This document shows, piece by piece, positions 19,836 to 29,398 of a stretch of DNA of 64,000 nt. Source of the DNA: Hymenobacter armeniacus (lineage in GTDB: Bacteria; Bacteroidota; Bacteroidia; Cytophagales; Hymenobacteraceae); assembly GCF_014699055.1 (NCBI RefSeq), contig NZ_JACXAC010000004.1:310001-374000 (forward strand). Reading direction: 5' to 3'. The notes under the pieces were generated by a model. The model ran no database searches. It was not told where the DNA came from and saw nothing but the letters and a program-made list of their open reading frames with translations. Positions within the stretch are counted from its first letter, which is position 1, and the number at the start of each line of letters is the position of its first letter. The position numbers and the translations under genes are program-made.

Positions 19836-22337
19836 ATGTCCTTTTCTACACGTCTTTCTGCTTCCGACGCACTTCCTCCGGCCGCGGCCGAAGTCGAACC
19901 GCGCAGCAGCGAAACCGTGGAAGAAGAGCTACTTGCCTTGCGAGCGGCCCTGGCTGCCGCCCAAGCCGAAGCTGCTACCGCCGCCCAGCGCCTCGAAGAG
20001 CAGCAGGATTTTTACGAAACCATCCTCAACAACCTGAAGGTGGAAGTGGTGGCCTTCGACGCCGAACACCGCTACCGGTTCGTGAACGCCCTGTGCTTCA
20101 AGGACCCGCAGGTGCGGCGCTGGGCCATTGGCAAAACCGATTTTGACTACTGCGAGTTGCGCGAACTGCCCGTGGAACTGGCCGAAAACCGGCGCCGGGC
20201 CTTTGCGCAGGCCGTGCAGTCGCGCACCGAGTCGCGCTGGGAAGAAACCTTGCCGTCGGCCACGGGCCCGCGCCGCATCCTGCGCCAGTTCATTCCCGTG
20301 TTTCAGCCCGATGGCCAGCTGCGCACGGTGGTGGGCACGGGCACCGACATCACCAAGCGCTGGCTGGCCGAACAAAAACTGGCCGAGCAGCGCGAATTCT
20401 ACGAATTCACCCTCGACCACATCCCCTGCGACCTCGGCGTGTTCGACGCCCAGGGCCGCTACCTGTACGTGAACGCCGTGGGCATCAAAGACCCCGTGCG
20501 GCGCAGGTGGGCCATCGGCAAGGACCATTTCGAGTACCACGCCCGCTACGGCCACCCCCTCGCCCAGGCCGAGGAGCGCCACGCCCGCATCATGGCGGCG
20601 TTTGAAGGGGGGCAACTGGTCACGTTCGAAGAATCGTTGGACCGGGCGGGCGGCACCCGCCACCAGTTGCGCTGCCTGCAGCCCGTGTTTCACGCCGATG
20701 GCACGCCGCACCTGCTGGTGGCCTACGGCATCGACATCACCGAGCGCGTACTCACGGAGCAGGCCCTGCGCCACGCCAAGCTGGCGGCCGAAAGCGCCGT
20801 GCGGGCCCGCGAGATTTTCCTGGCCAACATGAGCCACGAAATCCGCACGCCCATGAACGCCATCCTGGGCATGAGCCAGCTACTGGCCAAAACGCCCCTG
20901 GAGCCCGACCAGGACAGCTACCGTCAGGCCATCGCCACTTCGGCCGAGCACCTGCTGGTCATCATCAACGACATTCTGGACCTTTCCAAGCTGGAGGCCG
21001 GCAAGATGACGCTGGAGCACGTGGGCTTTGAGCCCGCCCAGCTGCTAGCCGAAGTGGACCAGACCCTGCACTACCGCGCCGTGGAAAAAGGCCTGGCCCT
21101 GCTGGTGCGCGCGGCGCCCACCGTGCCGCCGGTGCTCATCGGCGACCCCTACCGCATCCGGCAGGTGCTGCTGAATTTGGCCGGCAACGCCATCAAGTTC
21201 ACCGACGCGGGGCAGGTGAGCGTGAGCTGCGACTTCGTGCCCGGCCCCGACGGCGAGCTTGGCGAGGTGGTGTTTGAAGTGGCCGACACGGGCGTGGGCA
21301 TCGAGCCGGAGTTCGTGCAGAAGATTTTTCAGGAGTTTAGCCAGGAAGATTCGTCCGTGACGCGCAAGTTCGGCGGCACGGGCCTGGGCCTGAGCATTTG
21401 CCGCAACCTGCTGAGCCTGATGGGCAGCGACGTGCAGCTGGAAAGCGAGAAAAACCAGGGCACGGTGATGCGCTTTGCCCTGCGCCTGCCCGTGGGCACG
21501 CCCCTCGACCTGCCCCCCAAGGAAGTACTGCTGCCCGATAGCCCCATGCGCAACGACCTGCGCAACAAGCAGGTGCTGCTGGTGGAAGACAACCGCTTCA
21601 ACCGCCAGATTGCCAAAACCTTCCTCACCCATGCCCACGTGCAGGTGACCGAGGCCGAACACGGCGCCCTGGCCGTGGAACTGGCCCGCCACCAGCCCTT
21701 CGACCTCATTCTGATGGACATTCAGATGCCGGTGATGGACGGCTACGCGGCCACGGCGCTGCTGCGCCGGCAGCTGGGGCTCACCACGCCAATCGTGGCC
21801 CTCACGGCCAACGCCATCAAGGGCGAGCGCGAAAAATGCCTGGCGGCCGGCATGAGCGACTACCTGGCCAAGCCCTTCAAAGAAGAAAGCTTGCTGAAAG
21901 TGCTGAGCAAGTGGGTGCTGCCCCCCGGCGCTCCCGCCGAGGCCGCCGAATCCCCGGAACCGGCGCCCGAGCCCCTGCCGCTGGCCGACTCGGACGGCGT
22001 GCAGCTTTACCAGGTCGACGAGCTGCTGAAGGTGGGGCAGGGCGACACCGATTTTGTGGCCTTCATGCTGGACACCTTCCTCGAAAGCTGCGAAGAAGCC
22101 CTGCGCGAGCTCGCCGAGGGCCTGCAACGGGCCGACATCGGCCTGCTGAAAGACGCCGCCCACAAGCTGCGTCCCAACCTGGTGCACCTGCGCGCCCTGC
22201 ACCTGCTGCCACCCGTGGAAGCGCTGGAACAGTGGCAGGGCGAATTCCGGGCCGACGCTCTGGAGCCATTGGTGGAATCGATGGGCCTGTTGCTGCGCGA
22301 AATCATGCTCCAGATTCGCCTCGATTTGGAGGAATAG
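19836..22337 (+). CDS. Soluble hybrid sensor kinase (PAS-PAS-HisKA-HATPase-REC-HPt)
   Basis: The 833-residue protein has no membrane span. After a coiled-coil stretch (about 25-65) come two PAS domains (about 65-180 and 190-300). HisKA has [13 protein letters not shown] with phospho-acceptor His334. The HATPase has [19 protein letters not shown], and [11 protein letters not shown]. The receiver domain (about 580-700) has VEDN, Asp628 in LILMDIQMP, and Lys in YLAKPF. The C-terminal HPt has His776 in DAAHKLRP. All phosphorelay residues are present. The signal must be cytoplasmic and PAS-sensed. The final response regulator is not obvious nearby. A 275-bp AT-rich gap precedes it. Confidence 0.95.
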   Translation: MSFSTRLSASDALPPAAAEVEPRSSETVEEELLALRAALAAAQAEAATAAQRLEEQQDFYETILNNLKVEVVAFDAEHRYRFVNALCFKDPQVRRWAIGKTDFDYCELRELPVELAENRRRAFAQAVQSRTESRWEETLPSATGPRRILRQFIPVFQPDGQLRTVVGTGTDITKRWLAEQKLAEQREFYEFTLDHIPCDLGVFDAQGRYLYVNAVGIKDPVRRRWAIGKDHFEYHARYGHPLAQAEERHARIMAAFEGGQLVTFEESLDRAGGTRHQLRCLQPVFHADGTPHLLVAYGIDITERVLTEQALRHAKLAAESAVRAREIFLANMSHEIRTPMNAILGMSQLLAKTPLEPDQDSYRQAIATSAEHLLVIINDILDLSKLEAGKMTLEHVGFEPAQLLAEVDQTLHYRAVEKGLALLVRAAPTVPPVLIGDPYRIRQVLLNLAGNAIKFTDAGQVSVSCDFVPGPDGELGEVVFEVADTGVGIEPEFVQKIFQEFSQEDSSVTRKFGGTGLGLSICRNLLSLMGSDVQLESEKNQGTVMRFALRLPVGTPLDLPPKEVLLPDSPMRNDLRNKQVLLVEDNRFNRQIAKTFLTHAHVQVTEAEHGALAVELARHQPFDLILMDIQMPVMDGYAATALLRRQLGLTTPIVALTANAIKGEREKCLAAGMSDYLAKPFKEESLLKVLSKWVLPPGAPAEAAESPEPAPEPLPLADSDGVQLYQVDELLKVGQGDTDFVAFMLDTFLESCEEALRELAEGLQRADIGLLKDAAHKLRPNLVHLRALHLLPPVEALEQWQGEFRADALEPLVESMGLLLREIMLQIRLDLEE

Positions 22338-22383
22338 CCTTCGCCGGCAACTTCTGAGCGGGCCGGGGCGTTGGGGGAGCTTG

Positions 22384-22391
22384 TAGTTTTG
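22384..22391 (+). promoter_or_regulatory. Candidate -7 element (TAGTTTTG) before MFS gene
   Basis: TAGTTTTG fits TAnnTTTG and lies about 50 bp before the ATG at 22442, in the gap after the hybrid kinase. A start site just downstream would give a short leader. Confidence 0.4.
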
Positions 22392-22441
22392 CAAAACCGC
22401 CCGGGCCCGGCCCGCTGCGCGGCGCGTGAGGACCCGTGTTT

Positions 22442-23602
22442 ATGATTTCGTTGACTGCATCGGCCCGGCCGATTTCGCGCAAGGCCCACCGCGTGGCCGT
22501 GGGCGCCTTGTTTTTTTTGTTGGGCCTGTGCTTTGCGACTTGGGCGTCGCGCATTCCGAGCGTGCAGCAGCGCATGGGCATCTCGGAGGCGGCGCTGGGC
22601 GGCGTGCTGCTGGCCATTCCGCTGGGGCAGCTGCTGTCGCTGCCCTTCACGGGCTGGCTGGTGGCCCGCGAAGGCAGCCGCAAAGTGGTGCTGTGGGGCG
22701 TGGTGCTGTACGCCGCCGCGTTGCTAGGCCTGGGCTGGGCCAGTAGCCTCTACCAGCTGGTGCCCTGTCTGGTGCTGTTTGGCGTGGGCGGCAACCTCAC
22801 CAATATTTCGGTGAACACCCAGGCCGTGGGCGTGGAGCGGCTCTACAAGCACAAGCCCATCATGGCCTCGTTTCACGGGCTCTGGAGCCTGGCCGGGTTT
22901 GTGGCGGCGGCCATTGGCTCGTTTATGATTGGGCACGCCGTGGTGCCGGGCTTGCATTTTATTTTCATTGCGCTGTTCATTCTGGCGGGCCTGGCCGTGA
23001 GCGCCGGCTACACCGTGCGCCAGGACAGCGGCGTCGACCCCGACCAGCCCATCTTCGTGAAGCCCGACAAGGAGCTGCTGGGCCTGGGCGCCATTGCCTT
23101 TTGCGCGCTCATCTGCGAGGGAGCCATGTTCGACTGGAGCGGCGTGTATTTTAAGAAGGTGATTCAGGCCGACAAAGACTGGGTGGGCGCGGGCTACACG
23201 GCGTTCATGAGCACCATGGCGCTCGGCCGCTTCGGGGCCGACTGGCTAGCCCACCGGCTGGGCCCGAAGCGCGTGATTCAGCTCTGCGGCCTGCTCACGG
23301 CCAGCGGCTTGCTGATTGCGGTGCTGCTGCCCATGCTGCCCACGGCCCTGCTGGGCTTTTTGCTGGTGGGGTTTGGCACCTCGGCGGTGGTGCCGCTGGT
23401 GTACTCGGCGGCCGGCAAATCCACGCACATGTCGGCCGGCATGGCCCTGGCCTCGGTCTCTACGATTGGCTTTTTCGGGTTTCTGCTGGGCCCGCCCGTG
23501 ATTGGCATGGTGGCCGGGGCCACCAGCCTGCGTGTGTCGTTTGCGCTGATTGCCTTGATGGGGCTGTGCGTGTCGGCGGTGGCGGGCCGGGTGCGGGTGT
23601 AG
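22442..23602 (+). CDS. MFS transporter (YbjJ-like)
   Basis: From the ATG at 22442 the protein has 386 residues with about 12 spans; a GTG six bases upstream is also in frame. The first loop reads TWASRIPSVQQRMGISEAALGGVLLAIPLG, the pattern of the YbjJ-like MFS group. Other landmarks are GWLVAREGSRKVV, ISVNTQAVGVERLY and DWLAHRLGPKRVI. Substrate is not known; some relatives are linked to sugars or drug-like compounds. It acts in the inner membrane. A family A repeat follows the gene. Its own promoter candidate lies at 22384. Confidence 0.8.
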   Translation: MISLTASARPISRKAHRVAVGALFFLLGLCFATWASRIPSVQQRMGISEAALGGVLLAIPLGQLLSLPFTGWLVAREGSRKVVLWGVVLYAAALLGLGWASSLYQLVPCLVLFGVGGNLTNISVNTQAVGVERLYKHKPIMASFHGLWSLAGFVAAAIGSFMIGHAVVPGLHFIFIALFILAGLAVSAGYTVRQDSGVDPDQPIFVKPDKELLGLGAIAFCALICEGAMFDWSGVYFKKVIQADKDWVGAGYTAFMSTMALGRFGADWLAHRLGPKRVIQLCGLLTASGLLIAVLLPMLPTALLGFLLVGFGTSAVVPLVYSAAGKSTHMSAGMALASVSTIGFFGFLLGPPVIGMVAGATSLRVSFALIALMGLCVSAVAGRVRV

Positions 23603-23640
23603 GGCATTGGGGAGATGGAAGCGGGGGAGAAGGGAGGAAA

Positions 23641-23765
23641 AAAGAACGGTCGTGCTGAGCGAAGCGCAGCGTAGTCGAAGCATCTCTACTGCGGCAGTGA
23701 TTCCAACATTTAGGTTAGCATTGCGGTAGAGATGCTTCGGCTGCGCTCAGCATGACCGTTCTTTC
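23641..23765. repeat. Family A long inverted repeat
   Basis: Arms at 23641-23693 and 23722-23765, roughly 40 bp, with the core CGTGCTGAGCGAAGCGCAGC and GAAGCATCTCTAC against GTAGAGATGCTTC and GCTGCGCTCAGCATG. The centre is unrelated. It fills most of the gap between the MFS and cupin genes. Confidence 0.9.
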
Positions 23766-23797
23766 TATTCTCGTAATAACCCAACCCAAAACACCTC

Positions 23798-24175
23798 ATG
23801 CCCGAAACCTCACAAGTGACCAAATACGCCTGGGACGACATGCCCAAGGAGCAGCTCTCCGACCAGCTGTCGCGGCGCCTCATCACCGGCGATAAAATGA
23901 TGCTGGCCCATGTCTACCTCAAAAAAGGCTGCATCGTGCCCCTGCATCACCACGAAAACGAGCAGATTACCTACATTCTGGAAGGCGCCCTGCGGTTTCA
24001 CATTGGCTCCGAAGACGGCGAGGAGGTCATCGTGCGGGTGGGCGAAGTGCTGCACATTCCCTCCAACGTGCCGCACATGGCCGAAGCACTGGAAGACACG
24101 CTGGACGTGGACATTTTCAGCCCGCCCCGCCAGGACTGGTTGGATAAATCGGACGACTACCTGCGTCAGAAATAG
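23798..24175 (+). CDS. Single-domain cupin protein
   Basis: The 125-residue protein shows a small cupin barrel: GCIVPLHHHENEQITYILEGALRF is motif 1 with the metal ligands His-x-His and Glu, and VLHIPSNVPHMAEALED is motif 2 with the last His. All four typical ligands are visible. Such proteins bind a metal and may bind or isomerise small acids and sugars, but no substrate can be assigned. The stop codon is 4 bases before the ATG of the following SDR gene, so both are probably one operon and one pathway, which is inferred from spacing. Confidence 0.88.
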   Translation: MPETSQVTKYAWDDMPKEQLSDQLSRRLITGDKMMLAHVYLKKGCIVPLHHHENEQITYILEGALRFHIGSEDGEEVIVRVGEVLHIPSNVPHMAEALEDTLDVDIFSPPRQDWLDKSDDYLRQK

Positions 24176-24179
24176 CCGC

Positions 24180-24971
24180 ATGGACCTCGGACTACAAGGC
24201 AAAGTGGCCCTGGTGGCCGCCGCCAGCAAAGGCTTGGGCCGCGCCGTGGCCGAAGAACTCGCGGCCGAAGGCGCCGCGCTGGTGCTCTGCGCGCGCCATG
24301 ATGACGCGCTGCAGGCAACCTGTGCCGCCATCGAGGCCGCTCACGGCGTGCCCGTTCTCGGCCTGACCGCCGACGTGGCCAACCCCGCCGACGTGGCCCG
24401 CCTGGTGCAGGCCGCCCAGGAGCGGTTTGGCCGCATCGACATTCTGGTGACCAACGCCGGCGGCCCGCCCGCCGGCACCTTCGACACGCTGAGTGCCGAG
24501 CAGTGGCAAGCCGCCACCAGCCTGCTCCTCACCAGCGTGGTGGAGCTGACCCGCGCCGTGCTGCCCGGCATGAAAGCGCAGGGCTGGGGCCGCATTCTCA
24601 ACATCACCTCCATCTCGGTGAAGCAGCCGGTGGAAAACCTCATGCTTTCGAACAGCCTGCGGGCGGCCGTGACGGGCATGGCGCGCACGCTGGCCACGGA
24701 AGTCGCGCCGCACGGCATCACCGTCAACAACATTCTGCCCGGCTACACGCGCACCGAGCGCGTGGTGAGCCTGGCCGACGCCACGGCGGCCAAGGAAGGC
24801 ATTTCGGCCGCCGACGCCACGGCGCGCTGGGAAAATCAGATTCCTATGCGGCGGCTGGGCGAGCCGCGGGAGTTTGCGGCGCTGACGGCGTTTCTGTGCT
24901 CGGAGCGGGCCAGCTACATCACCGGCACGTCCATCCCGGTAGACGGCGGCTGGATACGCTCGCTGCTGTAA
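24180..24971 (+). CDS. SDR-family protein with altered active site
   Basis: The 263-residue protein reads from the ATG at 24180. The NAD(P) motif is ASKGLGRAVAEEL and NAGG follows at about residue 95. NITSISVKQP contains the Ser. At the place of the catalytic Tyr-x3-Lys there is LSNSLRAAVTG: Tyr is replaced by Ser or Leu and Lys by Arg. The rest (VNNILPGYTRTERV and TGTSIPVDGGW) is FabG-like. Several FabG-like proteins share this change, so it may be a real subfamily that acts differently or has lost reduction. It follows the cupin by 4 bp. Confidence 0.85.
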   Translation: MDLGLQGKVALVAAASKGLGRAVAEELAAEGAALVLCARHDDALQATCAAIEAAHGVPVLGLTADVANPADVARLVQAAQERFGRIDILVTNAGGPPAGTFDTLSAEQWQAATSLLLTSVVELTRAVLPGMKAQGWGRILNITSISVKQPVENLMLSNSLRAAVTGMARTLATEVAPHGITVNNILPGYTRTERVVSLADATAAKEGISAADATARWENQIPMRRLGEPREFAALTAFLCSERASYITGTSIPVDGGWIRSLL

Positions 24972-24997
24972 CCTCTGCGGCGCGTTGCGTATAACAA

Positions 24998-25043
24998 AAC
25001 GTCATGCTTACTCTGGCGCGGACGCCAGAGTAAGCATGACGTT
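24998..25043 (+). terminator. Family A palindrome acting as likely terminator
   Basis: A perfect 46-bp inverted repeat with 21-bp arms (24998-25018 and 25023-25043) and a four-base loop. The ends read AACGTCATGCTT and AAGCATGACGTT. It is followed by six T on the plus strand (25045-25050), so it should terminate the cupin-SDR transcript. The core CATGCT word links it to the family A repeats. Confidence 0.85.
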
Positions 25044-25084
25044 CTTTTTTGCCTGGCCTTCTCCCACCGCTCGCATTTTTCATT

Positions 25085-26656
25085 TTGACCGAAACCCTCA
25101 CCCACCGCCAGAAGATGCTCACCTTCGCCGGCATTTTGCTGGCCATGTTTCTGGGGGCGCTGGACCAGACCATTGTGAGCACGGCGCTGCCGCGCATCGT
25201 GGCCGATTTGCAGGGGCTCGATAGGTTTACGTGGGTGGCCACGGCCTACTTGGTGGCCAGCACGGCGCTGGTGCCCATCTACGGCAAGCTGGCCGACATG
25301 TACTCGCGGCGCACGATTGAGGTGGTGGCGGTGAGCATTTTCCTGGTGGGCTCGATGCTGTGCGGGCTGGCAGGCGAGTTTGGCCCGCTGCCGCTGCTGG
25401 GCGACGGCATGACGCAGTTGGTAGTGTTTCGGGCCATTCAGGGCTTTGGCGGCGCGGGGCTGTTTGCCATGGCCTTCATCATCATTGCCGACCTGTTTGC
25501 CCCGGCCGAGCGGGGGCGCTATCAGGGTTTTACGGGGGCGGTGTTCGGCACGTCGTCGGTGCTGGGGCCGCTGCTGGGCGGCTTTCTTACGGACCGGGGC
25601 ACGGGGCTGATTCCGGGCGTGGCCGGGTGGCGGCTGGTGTTCTACGTGAACCTGCCGCTGGGCGCGCTGGCCCTGTGGTTTATCCTTACCCAAATGCCGC
25701 CGCTGCGCCCCACCACCGAACCCAAGAAGTTTGATTTCCTGTCGGCTGTGCTCTTGATGGTGGGCCTGGGGCCGCTGGTGGTGGCCTTGCAACTCAACAA
25801 AGCCACGTATGGCTGGACATCGCCGCTCACGTTGGGCTTGCTGGCGGTGGCCGTGGCGGCGCTGGGCCTGTTTGTGGGGCGCAGCCTGCGGCACGAAAAC
25901 CCCATTCTCAACTTCGGCTTGTTCAAAAACCCGGTGTTTCGGACGGCCAATGCGGCGCTGTTTCTCATGGGCGGCGCGTTTTTGGGCGTCATCATTTTCG
26001 AGCCGCTGTTCATGGTGAGCGTGCTGGGCGAAACGGCCACCCGCGCCGGCATCAGCCTCATTCCGATGTCGCTGGGCGTAGTGACGGGCTCGATGCTGGC
26101 CGGGCAGATGGTGTCGCGCTTCGGCCACTACAAGCGCTGGATGCTGGCCGGGCTCTCGCTGCTGCTCGTGGGCCTGTCGCTGATGGCCACCATGCCCATC
26201 GACGTGCCCTACTACCGCGTGCTGCTGTACCTGGCCATCTGCGGGCTGGGCCTGGGGCCCACCATGCCGCTCTACACCCTGGCCGTGCAAAACGCCACCG
26301 AGCCCGCGCTCATGGGCCAGGCCACTTCGGCCAGTCAGTTTTTTCGGCAAATTGGCGGGGCCATTGCGGCGTCGGTGCTGGGCACGGTGCTCACCCTCAC
26401 GCTGGCCCAAAACCTGCCCGCCACCGCCGCCAGCCCCGCCACCCAGCAAACGGTGGTGGCCGAAGGCCCGGCCTTGCCCGCTGCTACTGCCACGGGCCCG
26501 CCCACGGAGGCCATGCGGCAGGCTTTCTCCAAAGCCATTTCGCGGGTGTACTTTTTCAACATCTTCCTCGTGGTGGGCGGGCTGATAATGACGCTGTTTG
26601 TGCCCGAACTGCCCCTGCGGAAGGCGAATGAGAATGTGCCGGTCGCGGTCGAGTAA
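25085..26656 (+). CDS. DHA2-family MFS multidrug exporter
   Basis: The frame is open from 25049, but I prefer the TTG at 25085 giving 523 residues; the first ATG is at 25115, inside what is usually the pre-helix. The protein has 14 spans, as in EmrB/QacA. Motifs are LDQTIVSTALPRIVADL (motif D1), ADMYSRR (motif A), and GAVFGTSSVLGPLLGGFLTD (motif C, antiporters). It should export hydrophobic compounds in exchange for protons. The C-terminal span reads FFNIFLVVGGLIMTLFVPEL. No adaptor protein or regulator gene is adjacent. Confidence 0.88.
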   Translation: MTETLTHRQKMLTFAGILLAMFLGALDQTIVSTALPRIVADLQGLDRFTWVATAYLVASTALVPIYGKLADMYSRRTIEVVAVSIFLVGSMLCGLAGEFGPLPLLGDGMTQLVVFRAIQGFGGAGLFAMAFIIIADLFAPAERGRYQGFTGAVFGTSSVLGPLLGGFLTDRGTGLIPGVAGWRLVFYVNLPLGALALWFILTQMPPLRPTTEPKKFDFLSAVLLMVGLGPLVVALQLNKATYGWTSPLTLGLLAVAVAALGLFVGRSLRHENPILNFGLFKNPVFRTANAALFLMGGAFLGVIIFEPLFMVSVLGETATRAGISLIPMSLGVVTGSMLAGQMVSRFGHYKRWMLAGLSLLLVGLSLMATMPIDVPYYRVLLYLAICGLGLGPTMPLYTLAVQNATEPALMGQATSASQFFRQIGGAIAASVLGTVLTLTLAQNLPATAASPATQQTVVAEGPALPAATATGPPTEAMRQAFSKAISRVYFFNIFLVVGGLIMTLFVPELPLRKANENVPVAVE

Positions 26657-26657
26657 C

Positions 26658-26699
26658 AACGCCCCCGGTCTAATGGCAAAGCCGTCAGACCGGAGCGTT
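26658..26699. terminator. Possible terminator between converging genes
   Basis: CCGGTCT at about 26665-26671 pairs with AGACCGG at 26687-26693, and outer AACGC / AGCGTT add bases. No T-run is present, so the call is weak. Confidence 0.4.
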
Positions 26700-26705
26700 A
26701 AGCTA

Positions 26706-27881
26706 TTACTTGCCCAGCCCCACCCAGCCGCGTTGCATGGCGTAGTACACGGCCGTACCTACCACCAAGCCCACCAAGTAGCCATACGGCAGCCCCGCGC
26801 ACAGCAAGCCCACCAGCAGTGCCACCAGCAAGTCGCTGCGCTCGGCGCTGATGTCGCGCAGCAGCGTGGCCAAGGACAGCGCCTCAAACAGCAGCAGCAC
26901 GCCCAGCACCGGCAGCGGGAAAATCTGCACCACCTCGGCAAAGCCCTGGCTGAAAAACAGCCCCATCACCAGGAATAGGCCGCCGTAGATGACCACCGAG
27001 CCGCCGGTGCGGGCCCCAAACGCGTAGTGCCCCACCATGCCGCCCGAGCCGTGGCACACCGGAAAGCCGCCGAGAAACGGATTGACTAGGTTCATCAGCG
27101 CATAGGTGAAGCTGATTTTGCGGGTGGTGAGCTGGCGCTCGGGAAATAAGTCGTGCGCTACCTGTCGGGTGGCCAGCACCGAGTTGCCGAGCGACAGCGG
27201 AATCTGGGGCAGCGCCAGCAGCAGGGCGCCGGTGAGGATATCCGGCGTCTGGGGCAGGTGCCAGGCGGGCAGGTGCAGACCGATGGCCTTTTGCGCGGTG
27301 GCCAAATCGAGCTTGAACACCAACGCATACGCCACGCCCAGGGCGATGACGAGCAGCGCCGCCGGCCAGCGCCGGTTGCCGAACAGCACCACCGTGACCA
27401 CAAAAGCGGCCGCCGCCAGCGCGTAGCCGGCCGCGCCGTCGGCCCCCACGTACTTGGTGAGCGCCAGCGTGGCCAGCTGCAGGGCCAGCCCAAACTGAAT
27501 GCCGCGCACCACCGCCTTGGGCACCAGCCGCGCCAGCGCATCAATCAGCCCCGTCACCGACAGGAAAAACATGCTGACGCCAATGGCCAGCCCGCCCCCA
27601 AAAATGATGCGCCCGGGAAGTTTCTGGGCAATGACCAGGGCCGCAAACGCCTTGAGCGGCTGCACCGGCATGGGCATGCGGTACCACAGCCCCGAAAACA
27701 CCTGCATCAGCCCGAACATGATGAGCACCCCGGCGCTGTCGACGCCCGAAGCGGCGATGACGCCGATGAGCAGCGGCAAGTCGGTGCCCAGGTCGCCAAA
27801 CGCGCCGGCCAGCTCGTTGCGGTCGAAGCGCAGGGACGGGCGGGCGGGAGCAGGGGGCGCAGGTTGGGTTTGGGTGAGCAT
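26706..27881 (-). CDS. MOT1-type molybdate transporter (putative)
   Basis: The 391-residue membrane protein has the two marks of the MOT1 family: GAFGDLGTDLPLLIG at about residues 26-40, and PVCHGSGGMVGHYAFGARTGGS near 290. MPVQPLKAF, also a family motif, is present near 75. MOT1 proteins of plants and algae are molybdate transporters; bacterial members are little studied but are often near molybdenum genes, as here. It is in an operon after dctA, with the dctA stop codon 7 bp before its ATG. No ModABC genes are in this window, so this is the likely Mo uptake route, which is inferred. Confidence 0.82.
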   Translation of the reverse strand: MLTQTQPAPPAPARPSLRFDRNELAGAFGDLGTDLPLLIGVIAASGVDSAGVLIMFGLMQVFSGLWYRMPMPVQPLKAFAALVIAQKLPGRIIFGGGLAIGVSMFFLSVTGLIDALARLVPKAVVRGIQFGLALQLATLALTKYVGADGAAGYALAAAAFVVTVVLFGNRRWPAALLVIALGVAYALVFKLDLATAQKAIGLHLPAWHLPQTPDILTGALLLALPQIPLSLGNSVLATRQVAHDLFPERQLTTRKISFTYALMNLVNPFLGGFPVCHGSGGMVGHYAFGARTGGSVVIYGGLFLVMGLFFSQGFAEVVQIFPLPVLGVLLLFEALSLATLLRDISAERSDLLVALLVGLLCAGLPYGYLVGLVVGTAVYYAMQRGWVGLGK

Positions 27882-27888
27882 CGTGCAA

Positions 27889-29202
27889 CTATTTCTTGTT
27901 GTCCCGCAAGCGCGCCAGTTCGCTGGCTTGCTCGGCGGCTTCGCCCAGGTACTCGCCGCTGGTGTAGCCTTTACGGAAGCGCAGCGGCTTGAGGCGCTTG
28001 CCCAAGGCCTCCACGGCCATTTCGTGGTCGAGGGCGCCTTCGTTATGGGCCAGGAACACCGTGGCCACGCCGTTGCCGATGAAGTTGGTGATGCTGCGCG
28101 CTTCCGACATAAACCTATCCACGCCCAGTAGCAGGGCCAGGCCCTCCACTGGTATCACCTTCATGGCCGTGAGCGTGCTGGCCAGCACCACGAAGCCGCT
28201 GCCTGCCACGCCCGCCGCCCCCTTGGAAGTCACCATCAAAATACCCATCATGGTCAGAATCTGAGCCCCGGAAAGGTCGACGTGGAAGACCTGGGCCAGA
28301 AATAAGGTCGAGAGGGAGAGATAGATGGTGGTGCCGTCGAGGTTGAAGGAATAGCCCGTGGGCACCACCAGCCCCACCACCGGCTGGGCGCAGCCCATGC
28401 GCTCCAGCTTCTCCATGAGGCCCGGCAGGCCGGCTTCGGAGGAGGAAGTGCCCAGCACAATCAGCAATTCGGCTTTGAGGTATTTCAGGAACGACCACAT
28501 GCCCACGCCGCAGTAGCGCAAAATGGCCCCCAGCACCAGAAACACGAACACGCCCATGGTCAGGTACACCGTCGCCATGAGCTTGCCCAGCGGCAGCAGG
28601 GTGGCGATGCCGTACTTCCCAATGGTGAAGGCCATGCCCCCAAACGCCCCAATGGGCGCCAGCAGCATGACAAGGTGCAGCCCCCGAAACACGTATTTCG
28701 AGGCTGCTTTCAGGAAATGAATAACGGGTTTGCGGCCGGCGTATCGGCTGAGCGCAATGCCCAGCGCAATGGCTACTAGCAGCACCTGCAGCGTGAGGTT
28801 GTCGGCCAGGAAGTGGCCCCAGGAGAACTCAGTGGCCCGCTTCGTGAACTCGCCCACCTTGCCGGCATCCAGCCGGCCGGTGCTCACGTCCGCGCCCGGC
28901 CGCACCAGCGCCGCCACGCCCACGCCGATGAGCAGCGCCAGCGTGGTCACAATTTCGAAGTACAGCAGCGCCTTGCCGCCAATGCGGCCCACCTTCTTCA
29001 GGTCGCCCATGGTGCTGATGCCGAGGGTAATGGTGAGAAAGATGATGGGGTTGATGAATAGCTTCACCACGTCGATGAAACGCTTGCCCAGGGGCTCCAT
29101 CTGCACGGCGGCGGCGGGCGCAAAGTGACCCAGCAGCGCCCCGGCAACTATGGCCAGCAGCACCCAAAACGTAAGGTTGCGGGTGAGTTTTTTGAATTTC
29201 AT
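27889..29202 (-). CDS. dctA: C4-dicarboxylate/proton or sodium symporter (DctA type)
   Basis: The 437-residue protein has eight spans and two hairpins. Family motifs are GTSSSEAGLPGLMEKLERMG, the GYSFNLDGT hairpin, VTSKGAAGVAGSGFVVLAS and FIGNGVATV. These are those of DctA, which takes up succinate, fumarate and malate. The last 40 residues are charged (GEYLGEAAEQASELARLR). It shares an operon with the MOT1-type protein. The link is not obvious, though fumarate or succinate exchange and a formate-linked enzyme would suit low-oxygen growth; that is speculation. Confidence 0.92.
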   Translation of the reverse strand: MKFKKLTRNLTFWVLLAIVAGALLGHFAPAAAVQMEPLGKRFIDVVKLFINPIIFLTITLGISTMGDLKKVGRIGGKALLYFEIVTTLALLIGVGVAALVRPGADVSTGRLDAGKVGEFTKRATEFSWGHFLADNLTLQVLLVAIALGIALSRYAGRKPVIHFLKAASKYVFRGLHLVMLLAPIGAFGGMAFTIGKYGIATLLPLGKLMATVYLTMGVFVFLVLGAILRYCGVGMWSFLKYLKAELLIVLGTSSSEAGLPGLMEKLERMGCAQPVVGLVVPTGYSFNLDGTTIYLSLSTLFLAQVFHVDLSGAQILTMMGILMVTSKGAAGVAGSGFVVLASTLTAMKVIPVEGLALLLGVDRFMSEARSITNFIGNGVATVFLAHNEGALDHEMAVEALGKRLKPLRFRKGYTSGEYLGEAAEQASELARLRDNKK

Positions 29203-29266
29203 AGGCGGCGGGTAGGGGCGGAAAGGAATTGCAAGAACGTCACGCTAAAAAGAACGTCCGTGCGGA

Positions 29267-29373
29267 AGAACGTCACGCAGAGCGCAGCATCTTGCCCGCC
29301 ACCGCCAATCCTTTCGTTGAACGATTGGTTTACTTGCTGCGGGCAAGATGCCTCGCTGCGCTCCGCATGACGT
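29267..29373. repeat. Family A-related inverted repeat before fdhD
   Basis: Arms at 29267-29300 and 29339-29373. The left arm contains GAACGTCACGCAGAGCGCAG and CATCTTGCCCGC, the right arm GCGGGCAAGATG and CTGCGCTCCGCATGACGTT. A second partial copy (CAAGAACGTCACGC) lies at 29232-29245. The element sits between divergent dctA and fdhD, 25 bp before the fdhD ATG. Confidence 0.88.
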
Positions 29374-29398
29374 TATAGATTTCCATTTCGCCCACCCA

